Part shown: in pieces, positions 13,296 through 22,102 of the stretch | Numbering within the stretch: position 1 is the first letter of the stretch | Layout of the letters: each line of letters starts with the position of its first letter | DNA from: Acidobacteriota bacterium | GTDB lineage: Bacteria; Acidobacteriota; Thermoanaerobaculia; UBA5066 | Direction of reading: 5' to 3' | NCBI GenBank assembly: GCA_029567505.1 | Contig: JAKPXO010000306.1 | Coordinates: 1 to 43,696, forward strand | Length of the DNA stretch: 43,696 nt | The notes under the pieces: model-generated | Databases searched by the model: none | What the model was told of the DNA's origin: nothing | The model's input: only the letters and a program-made list of their open reading frames with translations | Made by a program: the position numbers and the translations under genes

Positions 13296-13901
13296 TCAGC
13301 ACGTCTCCGTCCGAGATACGAGCACGGTCCCTATTCGATCTCGGAAGCGGCGAAACGATCGATTCCCTGCGGCCTCGTCGAGGTCGAAGTGCTTAGTGAA
13401 GGCGAACTGATGCGTGAGAGGGTCGTACCCTCCGGCCATCCGGTCACCGAGCCAGCCCTTCGCGTCACGAATCGACTCGTGCTGCGGCGGGCGATCGAGG
13501 TCCGACGGCAGGCCGTGCCGGTCGCGCAGGGACCGGGCCGCCGCCAAGAACCAGCTCTCGTACTCGCGTTGGGCGAGAACGATGAGCCATTCGACGTCGG
13601 ATCGGACGGCCCTGACTCTTCGAAGGAGATCCGGGCCGAGCGTGGCCGGGCAGCCGTCGTCGCAGTCGAGGAAGACGAGGACGAGGCCGCCCGCCTGCGC
13701 CGCTTTCTCGGCTGCGAGAGTGGCGTGGCGCTTAAGGTAGGCCCCGTCGTGCAGAAAGGAACCGGCTTTCACGCGTATTGGGTGATTGACTCGCACTGAG
13801 CGCTCGATTCCAGCGGCGCTCGCGAGCCTGTAGAGGAGAGCTGGCACGGCTTCCTTCTCGCCGTGCCCCTCCACGATCGGAGCGATGTAGATCGGCTTCA
13901 T
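13296..13901 (-). CDS. DUF4276 family protein, TOPRIM-like
   Basis: A 201-residue protein of the DUF4276 type. The N-terminal IVEGHGEKEAVP supplies the conserved Glu of a TOPRIM fold, and VFLDCDD (about 76-82) supplies the acidic Asp pair. A further acidic stretch AQREYESWFLA lies in the middle. In OLD-family systems a TOPRIM nuclease is either fused to or encoded beside an ABC-type ATPase. Here the start codon overlaps the stop of such an ATPase by four bases (ATGA), so the two are translationally coupled and probably form a complex. Nuclease activity is inferred from the acidic residues only. Confidence 0.8.
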   Translation of the reverse strand: MKPIYIAPIVEGHGEKEAVPALLYRLASAAGIERSVRVNHPIRVKAGSFLHDGAYLKRHATLAAEKAAQAGGLVLVFLDCDDGCPATLGPDLLRRVRAVRSDVEWLIVLAQREYESWFLAAARSLRDRHGLPSDLDRPPQHESIRDAKGWLGDRMAGGYDPLTHQFAFTKHFDLDEAAGNRSFRRFRDRIGTVLVSRTETC

Positions 13902-15121
13902 CGTGATTGAAGCTCGAAGAGCTCGAGCTGACGCTCGTCGTCCACATCCTGGAGAGCTGTCTCGTCGGGCGCGAGCTGGTTCTGGCGAAGCAGCTCTCCG
14001 GCGGTGAACAGCTTCTCCCGAAGCACGTTACGGCCGGCCGCGTCGATAGGCCCTATGCGTGTAAGCCCGTCCCGGTTGTCGACGGCGCGGAGGGCGTCGA
14101 TCGGAATATCCGGGTTGTCGAGGAGGTCCGGGCTGTGGCTCGTCACGAGGATCTGGCAGGTTCGCGAAGCCTCGCGGAGGGCTCCCAGAAGAACGCCAGC
14201 CGCTGCCGGATGAAGCGCGACCTCCGGCTCCTCCACGCCCACGACCAGCGGAGGTATAGCCCCTTCGCGCCGCGACGCCGCCTGGAACGCGGCGAGCAGG
14301 ACTCCGAAAGCTCGGAGCGTCCCGTCGGACATAGAAGACGCGAGAAACCGCCAGGGGTGCTTCTGGCCCCGCACCGTCTGACGGAACTCGATCGTCTCCT
14401 GCGAAGCGAGCGTCTTCGGATCGGCAGACGAGAGCCCGGCTACGATGCGGGAGAGGTGCTCGTCCACCCGCTCGCGCACCGCCGGCGTCAGCCGCTGCAA
14501 GACGCTCGCCGCGTTGCTGCCATCCCGCCGGAGAAGGTCTCCCGGATCGGGCTTCTGCATGGCGGCAAGCTCACGGGGGATGAGGTTGTAGATGCGTATC
14601 CGCGAGAGTGCGTCGAAGACCGGTCGGAACTGCGGCGTCCCCGACGCCGCCACGAGGAACAGTCGATCCGGAATCGCCGCCGGCTGCGGGGAGAAGGACG
14701 CGGAAGTCACCTTTCCCCGGTCGACCCTGAAGTGATCTCCGCCCTCGAGCGCCGCACCTTCGGCGACCCGACATTCCTCCGTCTGGACTTCGTAGCCGCC
14801 CGCGGATCGGGCGGCGACGCGAAAGCTGTAGTGACCGACCCTCCCGTTCGGGAGCGAGAAATCGAGGCGTATCGCGAAGTGGTTCGGATGTCCCCCCGAC
14901 CGCCTCCGGACCTCCTTGATGGTCCCCCGGTCGCGCAACGCGTGGTCCAGGGAGGTCGACAGCGACTCGGAGACGAGCCGGAGGGCATCGAGAAAGTTGC
15001 TCTTTCCTGCTCCGTTCGGGCCCACGAGGAAGACGAGCGGTCCGAGGTCGACCCTGCACGCGGAGATGCTCTTGTAGTTCCGAAGGGTTACCCTGCGAAG
15101 TAGCGGACCGGTCAGGTTCAT
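13898..15121 (-). CDS. AAA/ABC-type ATPase (OLD/RecF-like) paired with TOPRIM-like protein
   Basis: A 407-residue ATPase of the AAA_21/RecF-SMC-like group. Walker A is GPNGAGKSN (about 34-42), the ABC signature-like SMSDGTLR lies in the second half, Walker B is VGVEEPEVALHP, and the H-switch is TSHSP. The N-terminal LRNYKSI is typical of this family. Close relatives with TOPRIM partners act in overcoming-lysogenization-defect and Gabija-like defence. GGAGGG precedes ATG 15121. Its stop overlaps the start of the DUF4276 gene. There is an 85-base gap from the DUF4143 gene upstream. DNA of this gene is less GC-rich than the helicase, consistent with a transferred cassette. Confidence 0.85.
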   Translation of the reverse strand: MNLTGPLLRRVTLRNYKSISACRVDLGPLVFLVGPNGAGKSNFLDALRLVSESLSTSLDHALRDRGTIKEVRRRSGGHPNHFAIRLDFSLPNGRVGHYSFRVAARSAGGYEVQTEECRVAEGAALEGGDHFRVDRGKVTSASFSPQPAAIPDRLFLVAASGTPQFRPVFDALSRIRIYNLIPRELAAMQKPDPGDLLRRDGSNAASVLQRLTPAVRERVDEHLSRIVAGLSSADPKTLASQETIEFRQTVRGQKHPWRFLASSMSDGTLRAFGVLLAAFQAASRREGAIPPLVVGVEEPEVALHPAAAGVLLGALREASRTCQILVTSHSPDLLDNPDIPIDALRAVDNRDGLTRIGPIDAAGRNVLREKLFTAGELLRQNQLAPDETALQDVDDERQLELFELQSR

Positions 15122-15206
15122 GTTCCCTCCGGTGATCTCCGAAACCCGGGCTCGACGTCTGGAAATGCATGTCGTGCTCGAGCCCCGGCGAGGTGCAAGG
15201 CGGGCA

Positions 15207-16451
15207 TCAGATCACCCTCCACCAGGGCGCCACGAGGACGCGTTTCGTGACCTTGTAGGTCTCCCTCCCGCCGTAGAGGAGGAGGCCCCCGTCGGCGAGG
15301 TCGGGGTACTCGTCGAGAAACGCCTCGAGCCCGGCGACGTCGGAGCGCGTGACGCGCGATGAAGCCTTCACCTCGATCGGGAGGAGGCGGCGCGGCGTCT
15401 CGACGACGAAGTCGACCTCCTGCCCGCTCGCCGTCCTCCAGTAGAGGACTTCCGGCCGGCCGACCGTGAGGTCGCGCCAGGCGAGGAGGTCGACGAGGAC
15501 GAGGTTCTCGAGGTGGGCGCCGCGGGGCTCGGTCTCCCCCGCGAGGTGAAGGGCGAGACCGGTGTCGCACCAGTAGAGCTTCGGCGCCTTGATGAGGCGC
15601 TTCGTCCGGTTGGCCGAGTAGGCCGGGAGGCGGACGGCCTGGTAGCTCACCTCCAGGATGTTGAGGAAGCGGTGGACCTGGGGCTGGGAAATCCCGATGT
15701 CCCTCCCCAGCTCGGCCTGGTTCAGGAGCGAGCCAATGCGCAGGCTCGCGGCGCCCATGAGACGCCGGAAGTCGGCCAGGCTCTCGACGGCGCGGAGCGT
15801 CTGGAGGTCGCGCTCGAGGTACGTCTGGACATAACCGCCGTACCAGCTCGACCGCAGGGACTCGTCGGCGATGCGGTGCGCCGGGGCCGGGAAGCCGCCG
15901 AGCCGAGCCGCCGAGCTCCAGGACTCCTCGGGCCCGGGGTGCGCGTCGAGGACCTGCGGCCAGCGCGAGAACGAGGCGGCGAGCAGCTCGCTCCAGGGGC
16001 CGGTCGCGCCCTCGCCGTGCCGTTCCCGTCGCGTGAACGGCCAAAGCGTCACGTAGACGGCGCGCCCCGCGAGCGACTCGCTGACTTTCTCCATGAGGAG
16101 GAGGTTCGCCGAGCCGGTCAGGACGAACATCCCGGGCGTCCGCTGGTCGTCGAGGTCGACGGCCCGCTTCACGGCGATGAGGAGATCCGGCGACCGCTGG
16201 ACCTCGCCGAGAACGGGGAGGGGCGCACGCTGCACGAACGCCTCGCCATCCGCGTCGGCGTGCGTCCTCAGGTCGATGTCGTCGAGCGAGAAATAGGGCC
16301 GGCGGGCGAGAGCCGGGAGCGTCTGGGCGAGGGTGCGCTTTCCGGCCTGTCGCGCCCCGAGGACGACGACGACCGGCATGATCTTCAGAGCCCGCTCGAT
16401 CGCGGCCCCCGCCGCGCGCGGGAGGACGGGCGGCTCGTGTCGCCTCACCAT
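15207..16451 (-). CDS. AAA ATPase with C-terminal DUF4143 domain (copy 2), altered Walker B
   Basis: A 414-residue AAA_14/DUF4143 protein, only distantly similar to copy 1. Walker A is GARQAGKRT. At the Walker B position the sequence is LPVLGEVQ; the usual Asp before the Glu is Gly here, checked at the codon level (GGC). The sensor motif LTGSAN is normal. The C-terminal half has SGQEVDFVVE and LPIEVKAS, the E/D...E-x-K pattern of the restriction-endonuclease-like DUF4143 domain. The frame is open to a TTG at 16475, but ATG 16451 is preferred. Just upstream lies a perfect palindrome, which suggests separate regulation. The loss of the Walker B Asp may weaken magnesium binding, so ATPase activity is uncertain. 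Confidence 0.83.
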   Translation of the reverse strand: MVRRHEPPVLPRAAGAAIERALKIMPVVVVLGARQAGKRTLAQTLPALARRPYFSLDDIDLRTHADADGEAFVQRAPLPVLGEVQRSPDLLIAVKRAVDLDDQRTPGMFVLTGSANLLLMEKVSESLAGRAVYVTLWPFTRRERHGEGATGPWSELLAASFSRWPQVLDAHPGPEESWSSAARLGGFPAPAHRIADESLRSSWYGGYVQTYLERDLQTLRAVESLADFRRLMGAASLRIGSLLNQAELGRDIGISQPQVHRFLNILEVSYQAVRLPAYSANRTKRLIKAPKLYWCDTGLALHLAGETEPRGAHLENLVLVDLLAWRDLTVGRPEVLYWRTASGQEVDFVVETPRRLLPIEVKASSRVTRSDVAGLEAFLDEYPDLADGGLLLYGGRETYKVTKRVLVAPWWRVI

Positions 16452-16455
16452 CGCA

Positions 16456-16470
16456 GTATGATAATCATAC
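16456..16470. promoter_or_regulatory. 15-base palindrome upstream of DUF4143 gene (operator or promoter)
   Basis: GTATGAT-A-ATCATAC has seven-base arms around one central base and lies four bases upstream of ATG 16451, in the 40-base space after the helicase. It is the most AT-rich spot for many kilobases. On the - strand, TATCAT (16463-16458) is a possible -10 box exactly six bases before the ATG, which would give a leaderless transcript. The same palindrome could be an operator for a dimeric repressor. Confidence 0.5.
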
Positions 16471-16491
16471 CGCAAAGGAATTCCACAAAGG

Positions 16492-19400
16492 TCACGCCGG
16501 CGCCTCCGCCCGCGCGATGAGATCGCCGAACGCGTAGTTCACGCTGCACGCGCCGAAGTCGGGCTCGCGCTGGAACGGCTTGCGCACGTAGTGGACGCCG
16601 TGCGCGCCGTCGGGGAGGAACTCGACGATGGCGAGGATGAAGTCGTCCGGCTTGTTGAGGCTGTAGAGGATTTCGTTCTTCGTGACGGTGATCGTGTCGG
16701 CGCCGGAGACGCGTCCCTTGACCTCGAGGAAGCGGAGGCGGCCGGTGCCGGGGACGCGGCTCTCGACGTCGTAGCCGAGCTTCTCGGTCTCGCGGTCGAT
16801 CGGGTCGAAGCCGAGGCCGCGCTCGACGGCCATGACGATCTCGCGGGCGCGGGCGGCGGAGGCCTGCGTGTCGGGCGAGGCAGCGAGGGCGGCGGCGGGC
16901 TTCCCCTGCATCGCGACGAGGAGGCCCATCGGGACGACGACGAGGCCGCCGAGGAGGACCGGCGGGAGGGCGGAAAGCTGGGCTTCGCGATCCAGCTCGG
17001 CGAGGCGCTTCTGGAGCCGGGACTGGAGGTCGTCGGCACGGCGGCGCGCCTCCTGGGAGTTGAGGCGGGCGCCGGGCCTGCCGGCGTGCTCGCGCGCCTT
17101 CAGCTCCTCGGCGCGGTGGTCCCACCAGGCGATCTCCTTCGTGAGGCGGTCCTTCACGGCGGCGCGCGTCTTCTCGACCCAGGAGAGCCTCCGGTCACGC
17201 ACCTCGCCGACGTGCCCCGGGACGACCGTGGCGATGGCGTGGCCGAGCGCGGTCTTCTCGAGGTCGCGGGTGATCCAGGCCATCTCGGGGCGGCCGAAGA
17301 GGGCGTCGATCGCCGGCTCGCCGGGCGCGAGCGGGCGATAGTCGAGGTAGGGGGCGTACTGAAGGTGCCGGGCGTCGCCGTCGGCGTCGAGCTCGACGTA
17401 GAGCATCCGCCGCGAGATCGTCCGCCGCTCGCCCGAAGGGAGGAGGCTCGCGTCCTGGATGGCGTGCTCGAGCGTGAAGAGGACGCGGGGGCGCGTGCCG
17501 GGATCTCGCTCGTCGACGAGGACGGTGCCGCGGCGGAGGAGGTCCCGATGCCGCTCGAGCGTCAGGTCGAGAGTCGCGTCGAGGAGCGGGTGGCCGGGGC
17601 AGAGGAAGGCGGCGAGAGGCTCGCCGGCGGGGGCGATGAGGTCCTTCTCGAAGGCGATCCGCTCGTAGCGCGCGAGGACGGGCTCGCCCATGCCGACCTG
17701 CCGGTCGCGGTTCTTCACCGGGGCCGGGACGTGGGTGACCTCGTACCGGCGCGGCTCCCGCTGGCGGACGGTGCCGCCGAGGCGCCGGAACGCCTCGAGG
17801 AAGAACGACTCGACGTAGTGGGGCTGGAGGCGCCGCGCGTCGGCCCGCTCCATCTCCTCGCGGACGCGGGCGACGCGGCTCGTGTCCATGGCGTCGTGGG
17901 CGAGCGCCCGCTCGTCGATCAGCTCTTCGAGGTGCGGCCGGTCGATCGTCTGCTCGATGGCCCGCGTGAGGCGCGCGCGCACCTCGGGCTGGTCGCCGTA
18001 GCGGATCGCCTCGATGAGGAGGTCGCGGAGCGGCTTGCCGTCGAACTGGAGCTTGCCGAGGACGTCGAAGACCTGGCCGCCGAGGGCGCTCCGGGCCTCC
18101 TCGAGCTTCTCGAGGAGGGTGCGGTAGACGTCGCCCTCGCGCGTCTCGTCGGCCACGAGGTTCCAGAGGTGGCAGACCTCGGTCTGGCCGATGCGGTGGA
18201 TCCGCCCGAACCGCTGCTCGAGGCGGTTGGGGTTCCAGGGGAGATCGTAGTTGACCATCAGGTGGGCGCGCTGGAGGTTGATCCCCTCCCCCGCCGCGTC
18301 GGTCGCGAGAAGGACCTGGACCATCGGGTCGTGGAGGAAGGTCTCCTGCGCCTTGCGCCTCTCGTCGCGTCCCATGCCGCCATGGATGACGACGACGGCC
18401 TGCGGCCGGCCGAGGAGCGTGCCGATCTGCCGCGCGAGGTAGTTGAGCGTGTCGCGGTGCTCGGTGAAGACGACGAGCTTCTGCCGGGGTGACGGGACGG
18501 GCTTCGGGAGCGGCCCGGAGCCGTAGGGCGCGCTTTCCTCCGCGACGCTCTCGCCGAACGCCGCGGGCGTGAAGATCTCGCCGAGGAGGCGCGAGAGCTC
18601 GCGCCACTTCGTGTCGCGGCCGCTCCGGCGGACCTCGGCCGCGAGGCCTTCGAGCCGCGCGAGAGTGGCGATCTCGGTCTTCAGCTCGACGATCGTCCGC
18701 GCCGCGGTCGCCTGGTCGAGGATCTCCTCCTCCGCCTCCTCGACCTCGTTCTCCGGAGCCTCCTCGAGGTCGTCGACGTCGTCCGGGTCGAGGTCGGGGC
18801 CGGCGGCGATCACCGCGGGGAGCGCGCCGCCGCGCTGCTGGAGCTCCAGCTCGCGGAGGCGCTTCTCGAGCCGCTCCTTCCGGCGGCGAAGCGACTGGTA
18901 GATCGCCTCGGGGGAAGAAGCGAGGCGCCGCTGGAGGATGGTCTGCGCGAAGCCGACCGTCCCGGCCCGCTTGTCGTTCGCGAGCTTCTCGGCCCGGTTG
19001 AACTCCTCGCGGACGTAGTCGGTCACGTCCTTGTAGAGGCGCGCCTCGGCGTCGGAGAGCTTGTAGGGCACCGTGTAGGCGATCCGCTCGGGGAAGAGCG
19101 GCCGGCCGTCGAACTTGAGGAGGCTCTCCTTGACCATCCGGCGCATCAGATCGGAGACCTCCACCTGGTGGACGCCGTCGCGGAACCGCCCCTCGAACCG
19201 GTCGCCGTCGAGGAGCGCGAGAAAGAGCTGGAAGTCCTCCTCTTTGCCGTTGTGCGGCGTCGCGGTCATCAGGAGGAAGTGGCGCGTGAGGCCGGAGAGG
19301 AGCTGCCCCAGCTTGTAGCGCTTCGTGAGCTTGACCTCGCCGCCGAAGAAGGTGGCCGATAGCTTGTGCGCCTCGTCGCAGACGACGAGGTCCCAGCCGG

Positions 19401-20067
19401 CGTCCGGCGCGGCGAGCCGGGCCTGGACGTCTTCGTTGCGGGAGAGCTTGTCGAGGCGGGCGATCGCGAGGTCGTTCTCGAGGAACCAGTTCCCGGTACG
19501 GGCCGCCTCGAGCTTGTCGTTCGTGAGGATCTCGAACGGGAGATGGAAGCGGCGATAGAGCTCGTCCTGCCACTGCTCGGCGAGGCTCCCGGGGCAGACG
19601 ATGAGGCAGCGCTTCAGGTCGCCGCGGGCGATCAACTCCTTGATGAAGAGCCCCGCCATGATCGTCTTCCCCGCCCCCGGGTCGTCGGCGAGGAGGAAGC
19701 GGAGCGGCTGGCGCGGGAGCATCTCCTCGTAGACGGCCGTGATCTGGTGCGGCAAGGGGTCGACGAGCGAGGTGTGGACGGCCAGGACGGGGTCGAAGAG
19801 GTGCGCGAGGCGGATGCGGTGCGCCTCGGCCACGAGGCGGTAGAGCGCTCCGTCGCCGTCGAAGCTCCAGGGGCGGCCGGCCTCGACGAGCGTCAGGCGC
19901 GGCTCGTCGTGCCGGTAGAGGACCTCCTCGGCGACGCCGCCGGTGGGCCCGCGGTAGATGAGGGTGAGGGCGTCCGAGCCGTGCCACTCGGTGCTGACGA
20001 CGGTGACGAGACCGTCGGGCAGGATGCCGCGAACGGCCCCCTGCGGCTGTAGGTCTTCGAGCTTCAT
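16492..20067 (-). CDS. SNF2/DEAH-type helicase with C-terminal DUF3883 domain
   Basis: A 1191-residue superfamily 2 helicase. Walker A ADDPGAGKT is at 127-135, the DEAH box at 231-234, and motif III is LMTATPH. The second RecA-like domain has FTEHRDT, VIHGG, TDAAGEGINLQ and the motif VI run QRFGRIHRIGQ. An acidic linker (EEAPENEVEEAEEEI) with helical surroundings lies between the lobes. The last 100 residues form a DUF3883 domain (GYDVES..., RFLEVKGR), a putative nuclease-like or sensor module. ATG 20067 is preferred over 20097 because AGGGG lies just upstream. It is the first gene of the long - strand defence unit and probably the DNA translocase of the system. Confidence 0.88.
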   Translation of the reverse strand: MKLEDLQPQGAVRGILPDGLVTVVSTEWHGSDALTLIYRGPTGGVAEEVLYRHDEPRLTLVEAGRPWSFDGDGALYRLVAEAHRIRLAHLFDPVLAVHTSLVDPLPHQITAVYEEMLPRQPLRFLLADDPGAGKTIMAGLFIKELIARGDLKRCLIVCPGSLAEQWQDELYRRFHLPFEILTNDKLEAARTGNWFLENDLAIARLDKLSRNEDVQARLAAPDAGWDLVVCDEAHKLSATFFGGEVKLTKRYKLGQLLSGLTRHFLLMTATPHNGKEEDFQLFLALLDGDRFEGRFRDGVHQVEVSDLMRRMVKESLLKFDGRPLFPERIAYTVPYKLSDAEARLYKDVTDYVREEFNRAEKLANDKRAGTVGFAQTILQRRLASSPEAIYQSLRRRKERLEKRLRELELQQRGGALPAVIAAGPDLDPDDVDDLEEAPENEVEEAEEEILDQATAARTIVELKTEIATLARLEGLAAEVRRSGRDTKWRELSRLLGEIFTPAAFGESVAEESAPYGSGPLPKPVPSPRQKLVVFTEHRDTLNYLARQIGTLLGRPQAVVVIHGGMGRDERRKAQETFLHDPMVQVLLATDAAGEGINLQRAHLMVNYDLPWNPNRLEQRFGRIHRIGQTEVCHLWNLVADETREGDVYRTLLEKLEEARSALGGQVFDVLGKLQFDGKPLRDLLIEAIRYGDQPEVRARLTRAIEQTIDRPHLEELIDERALAHDAMDTSRVARVREEMERADARRLQPHYVESFFLEAFRRLGGTVRQREPRRYEVTHVPAPVKNRDRQVGMGEPVLARYERIAFEKDLIAPAGEPLAAFLCPGHPLLDATLDLTLERHRDLLRRGTVLVDERDPGTRPRVLFTLEHAIQDASLLPSGERRTISRRMLYVELDADGDARHLQYAPYLDYRPLAPGEPAIDALFGRPEMAWITRDLEKTALGHAIATVVPGHVGEVRDRRLSWVEKTRAAVKDRLTKEIAWWDHRAEELKAREHAGRPGARLNSQEARRRADDLQSRLQKRLAELDREAQLSALPPVLLGGLVVVPMGLLVAMQGKPAAALAASPDTQASAARAREIVMAVERGLGFDPIDRETEKLGYDVESRVPGTGRLRFLEVKGRVSGADTITVTKNEILYSLNKPDDFILAIVEFLPDGAHGVHYVRKPFQREPDFGACSVNYAFGDLIARAEAPA

Positions 20068-20272
20068 GGGCACCCCTGAGACCGAATTCGGGCTCACGCC
20101 TCCGGAAACGCGACCGCCGCGGGCATTCTGCGCCGCGGGGAGCTCTCAGGGAACGTCCCGAGGCACGAGCGCACGACCGGTAGTGTGGTGCCTGCGCATG
20201 ACAGATGATGTCCGTGTGCTGGCGGAGCAGGTCCGCCTGCCCAACGACCGCCGTATCCGTGTCAGATTCGGG

Positions 20273-20566
20273 TCAACCCACCGGGCAGTGCCCTCGCTCC
20301 GGGACGCAGACGGAATCGGGCCCGACGGTCGCGGGCTCCGTCTCGCCGGAGGGCTCCGGGTCTTCAGGGAGCACGACGGGAACCGGGGCGATGAGAGACG
20401 CGGATTCCAGCAGGCGCCTCGCGAGCCAGCGGGCGAGATCGAGCGACGAGGGAGCGGACGTTCTCTCGGGCCGGATTCCCCAATGTGGCTCCGCGGAACG
20501 ACGCGGCGCGGCTGACGCGACGCCGCTGGCGGTGAGCAGGGCGACGGATACCAGGGACTTCTTCAC
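20273..20566 (-). CDS. Small secreted protein of unknown function
   Basis: A 97-residue protein starting at GTG 20566, chosen because GGAGGAGG lies five bases upstream; the frame is open further but without a better start. The N-terminus 'MKKSLVSVALLTASGVASA' is a clear signal peptide with an Ala-x-Ala cleavage site near residue 19. The mature part is short and Pro/Glu-rich, with two Cys near the end (SVCVPERGHC). It follows the anti-sigma gene by 120 bases on the same strand, so it may be an output or a partner of that sigma system. No family recognised. Confidence 0.6.
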   Translation of the reverse strand: MKKSLVSVALLTASGVASAAPRRSAEPHWGIRPERTSAPSSLDLARWLARRLLESASLIAPVPVVLPEDPEPSGETEPATVGPDSVCVPERGHCPVG

Positions 20567-20686
20567 GACGGCCTCCTCCAACCTCACTGCGGGGCTTGAC
20601 GAGGGCGTCGGGGAGCGCTCTCCGATGTACCTCTGCGCATAGGCTGCGCGAGGAGAGGATTCTTCCAACAGGGAAGGCAGGTTTTC

Positions 20687-22102
20687 TCAGACGGCGCGGC
20701 GGAGACGCTCCGAGATCTGGACCTCCGCCCGGGTTCGCAGCACCTCGAGGAGGTCCACGTCGGGGAGGTCCCCGCGGAGGGCCGCCTCCAACGACTCGAG
20801 CACGGCCGCGTCGACCGCCCCGAGGGCCCGGACCCTGCGGGACACCTCGCCCAGGAGGCCGCGGGCGAGGACGGCGGAGCCCGACCTCGCGAGAGCCTCG
20901 ACGCGCAGGAGCAGCATCGTCAGCTCGTCGCCGGTCGCGCCCTGGCTCGCGAAGAGCCGGGCCGCCCCGTCGAAGGCCCGCGCGGCGTCCGCGTAGCGCT
21001 TCCCTTCGAAGAGGGTCCGGGCAAGGTTCGCCCGGATGAACGCGTGGACGGCCGGCCGGGCCTCCCGCCCGACCAGCCGGAGGGCGCGCGCGTACTCCCG
21101 TCGCGCCTCCTCGACGCGTCCGAGCCGGAGCAGGCAGAAGCCGATCCCGTTCAGCGTCGAGACGTAGGGGCTCCATCGTTCGTGCTGCGCGAGGACGGGC
21201 AGGATCGAGCGGAATTCCTCGAGGGCCTCTTCGTCCCGGGCCAGGTACGAGAGCGCGATGGCATGCGCGGCCGCGGCCCTCGCCGCTTCGTCCTCCATCC
21301 CGAGCGACTGGAACGTGAGCCTCGCGCGACCGGCGAGGTGGAGGGCCTCGTCGGCGCGATCGAGGAAGGCCCGGCGCTGGGCTTCCGCCAGCTCGACGGA
21401 GGCGAGGCGGCGCTCGGAGACGGAGCCGCGCGCGAACGCGCCGTAGGCGCGGCGGAGGTCGCGTCCGCCCCGAAGGAACTCGCCCGTCCAGTTGCAGGCG
21501 GTGCCGGAGACGAGGAGCGAGAGGCCGAGGAGGTCGTCGAGGGGGTAGGCGCGCTCGGCGGGGGCGTCGAGCGCCCGGCCGTCGGCACGCGCCGCGAGGA
21601 CTCGATCGGCGGAGAGGCGCCCGAAGCGGTCCCACCGCGCCGGGCCGTCGACCATGCCGTAGAGCGCTTCGTCGAGGGCGTAACCGAGACCGTAGCGATC
21701 GCGGAGGCCCAGGAGGTCCAGGGCTTCGAGGGCCGAGCGGAGATCCTCCTCGGGGGCCGCGGCGGCGTCGAGGAGGCGGCTCTTCACCCCGATCGCCTCG
21801 CGGCTCGCGGCGAGGACCGCGGGAATCTCCGTCGGCCCGGCGGGGCGCGCGGCGCCGCGCGGGGTGCCGTCGGGCTGAACCCGAAAGGGGTCGCCCTGCG
21901 GAAGAGCCGGCTCGGCGAGGGCTTCCTCGAGATCGGGGAGGGTCGACTTCAGCGTCCGGTCGAGCCGCTCGATGTCGCGGCAGGCCGCCGCGCAGGCCGG
22001 ACACACGGCAAGGTGACGCTTCAGACGCGCCGCCTCGAGCTCGTCCAGCTCGCCCTCCAGGTAGACGAGGAGCCGGAAGTCGTCGGGGTGTGCGGCGATC
22101 AT
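20687..22102 (-). CDS. Zinc-finger anti-sigma factor with TPR domain
   Basis: A 471-residue protein. The N-terminal 40 residues hold the zinc-binding anti-sigma motif HLAVCPAC (His30, Cys34, Cys37), as in the zf-HC2 family that holds ECF sigma factors inactive. No membrane segment follows, so the protein should be cytoplasmic. Residues of about 220-460 are helical repeats of TPR type (for example 'RLGRVEEARREYARALRL' and 'GKRYADAARAFDGAARLF'). The ATG at 22102 overlaps the stop of the sigma factor gene by four bases. The TPR part probably senses a protein or peptide partner; which one is unknown. Confidence 0.85.
   Translation of the reverse strand: MIAAHPDDFRLLVYLEGELDELEAARLKRHLAVCPACAAACRDIERLDRTLKSTLPDLEEALAEPALPQGDPFRVQPDGTPRGAARPAGPTEIPAVLAASREAIGVKSRLLDAAAAPEEDLRSALEALDLLGLRDRYGLGYALDEALYGMVDGPARWDRFGRLSADRVLAARADGRALDAPAERAYPLDDLLGLSLLVSGTACNWTGEFLRGGRDLRRAYGAFARGSVSERRLASVELAEAQRRAFLDRADEALHLAGRARLTFQSLGMEDEAARAAAAHAIALSYLARDEEALEEFRSILPVLAQHERWSPYVSTLNGIGFCLLRLGRVEEARREYARALRLVGREARPAVHAFIRANLARTLFEGKRYADAARAFDGAARLFASQGATGDELTMLLLRVEALARSGSAVLARGLLGEVSRRVRALGAVDAAVLESLEAALRGDLPDVDLLEVLRTRAEVQISERLRRAV

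Noticed and set aside
13898-15121. Classification of the AAA ATPase as Gabija GajA or Septu PtuA
   Set aside because: GajA carries its TOPRIM in the same protein and has a GajB helicase partner; PtuA pairs with an HNH protein. Here the partner is a separate DUF4276 gene, so only the wider OLD-like grouping is justified.
17195-19987. 930-codon open frame on the - strand
   Set aside because: It is a frame-shifted shadow of the helicase, extremely rich in Arg, Pro and Ala.
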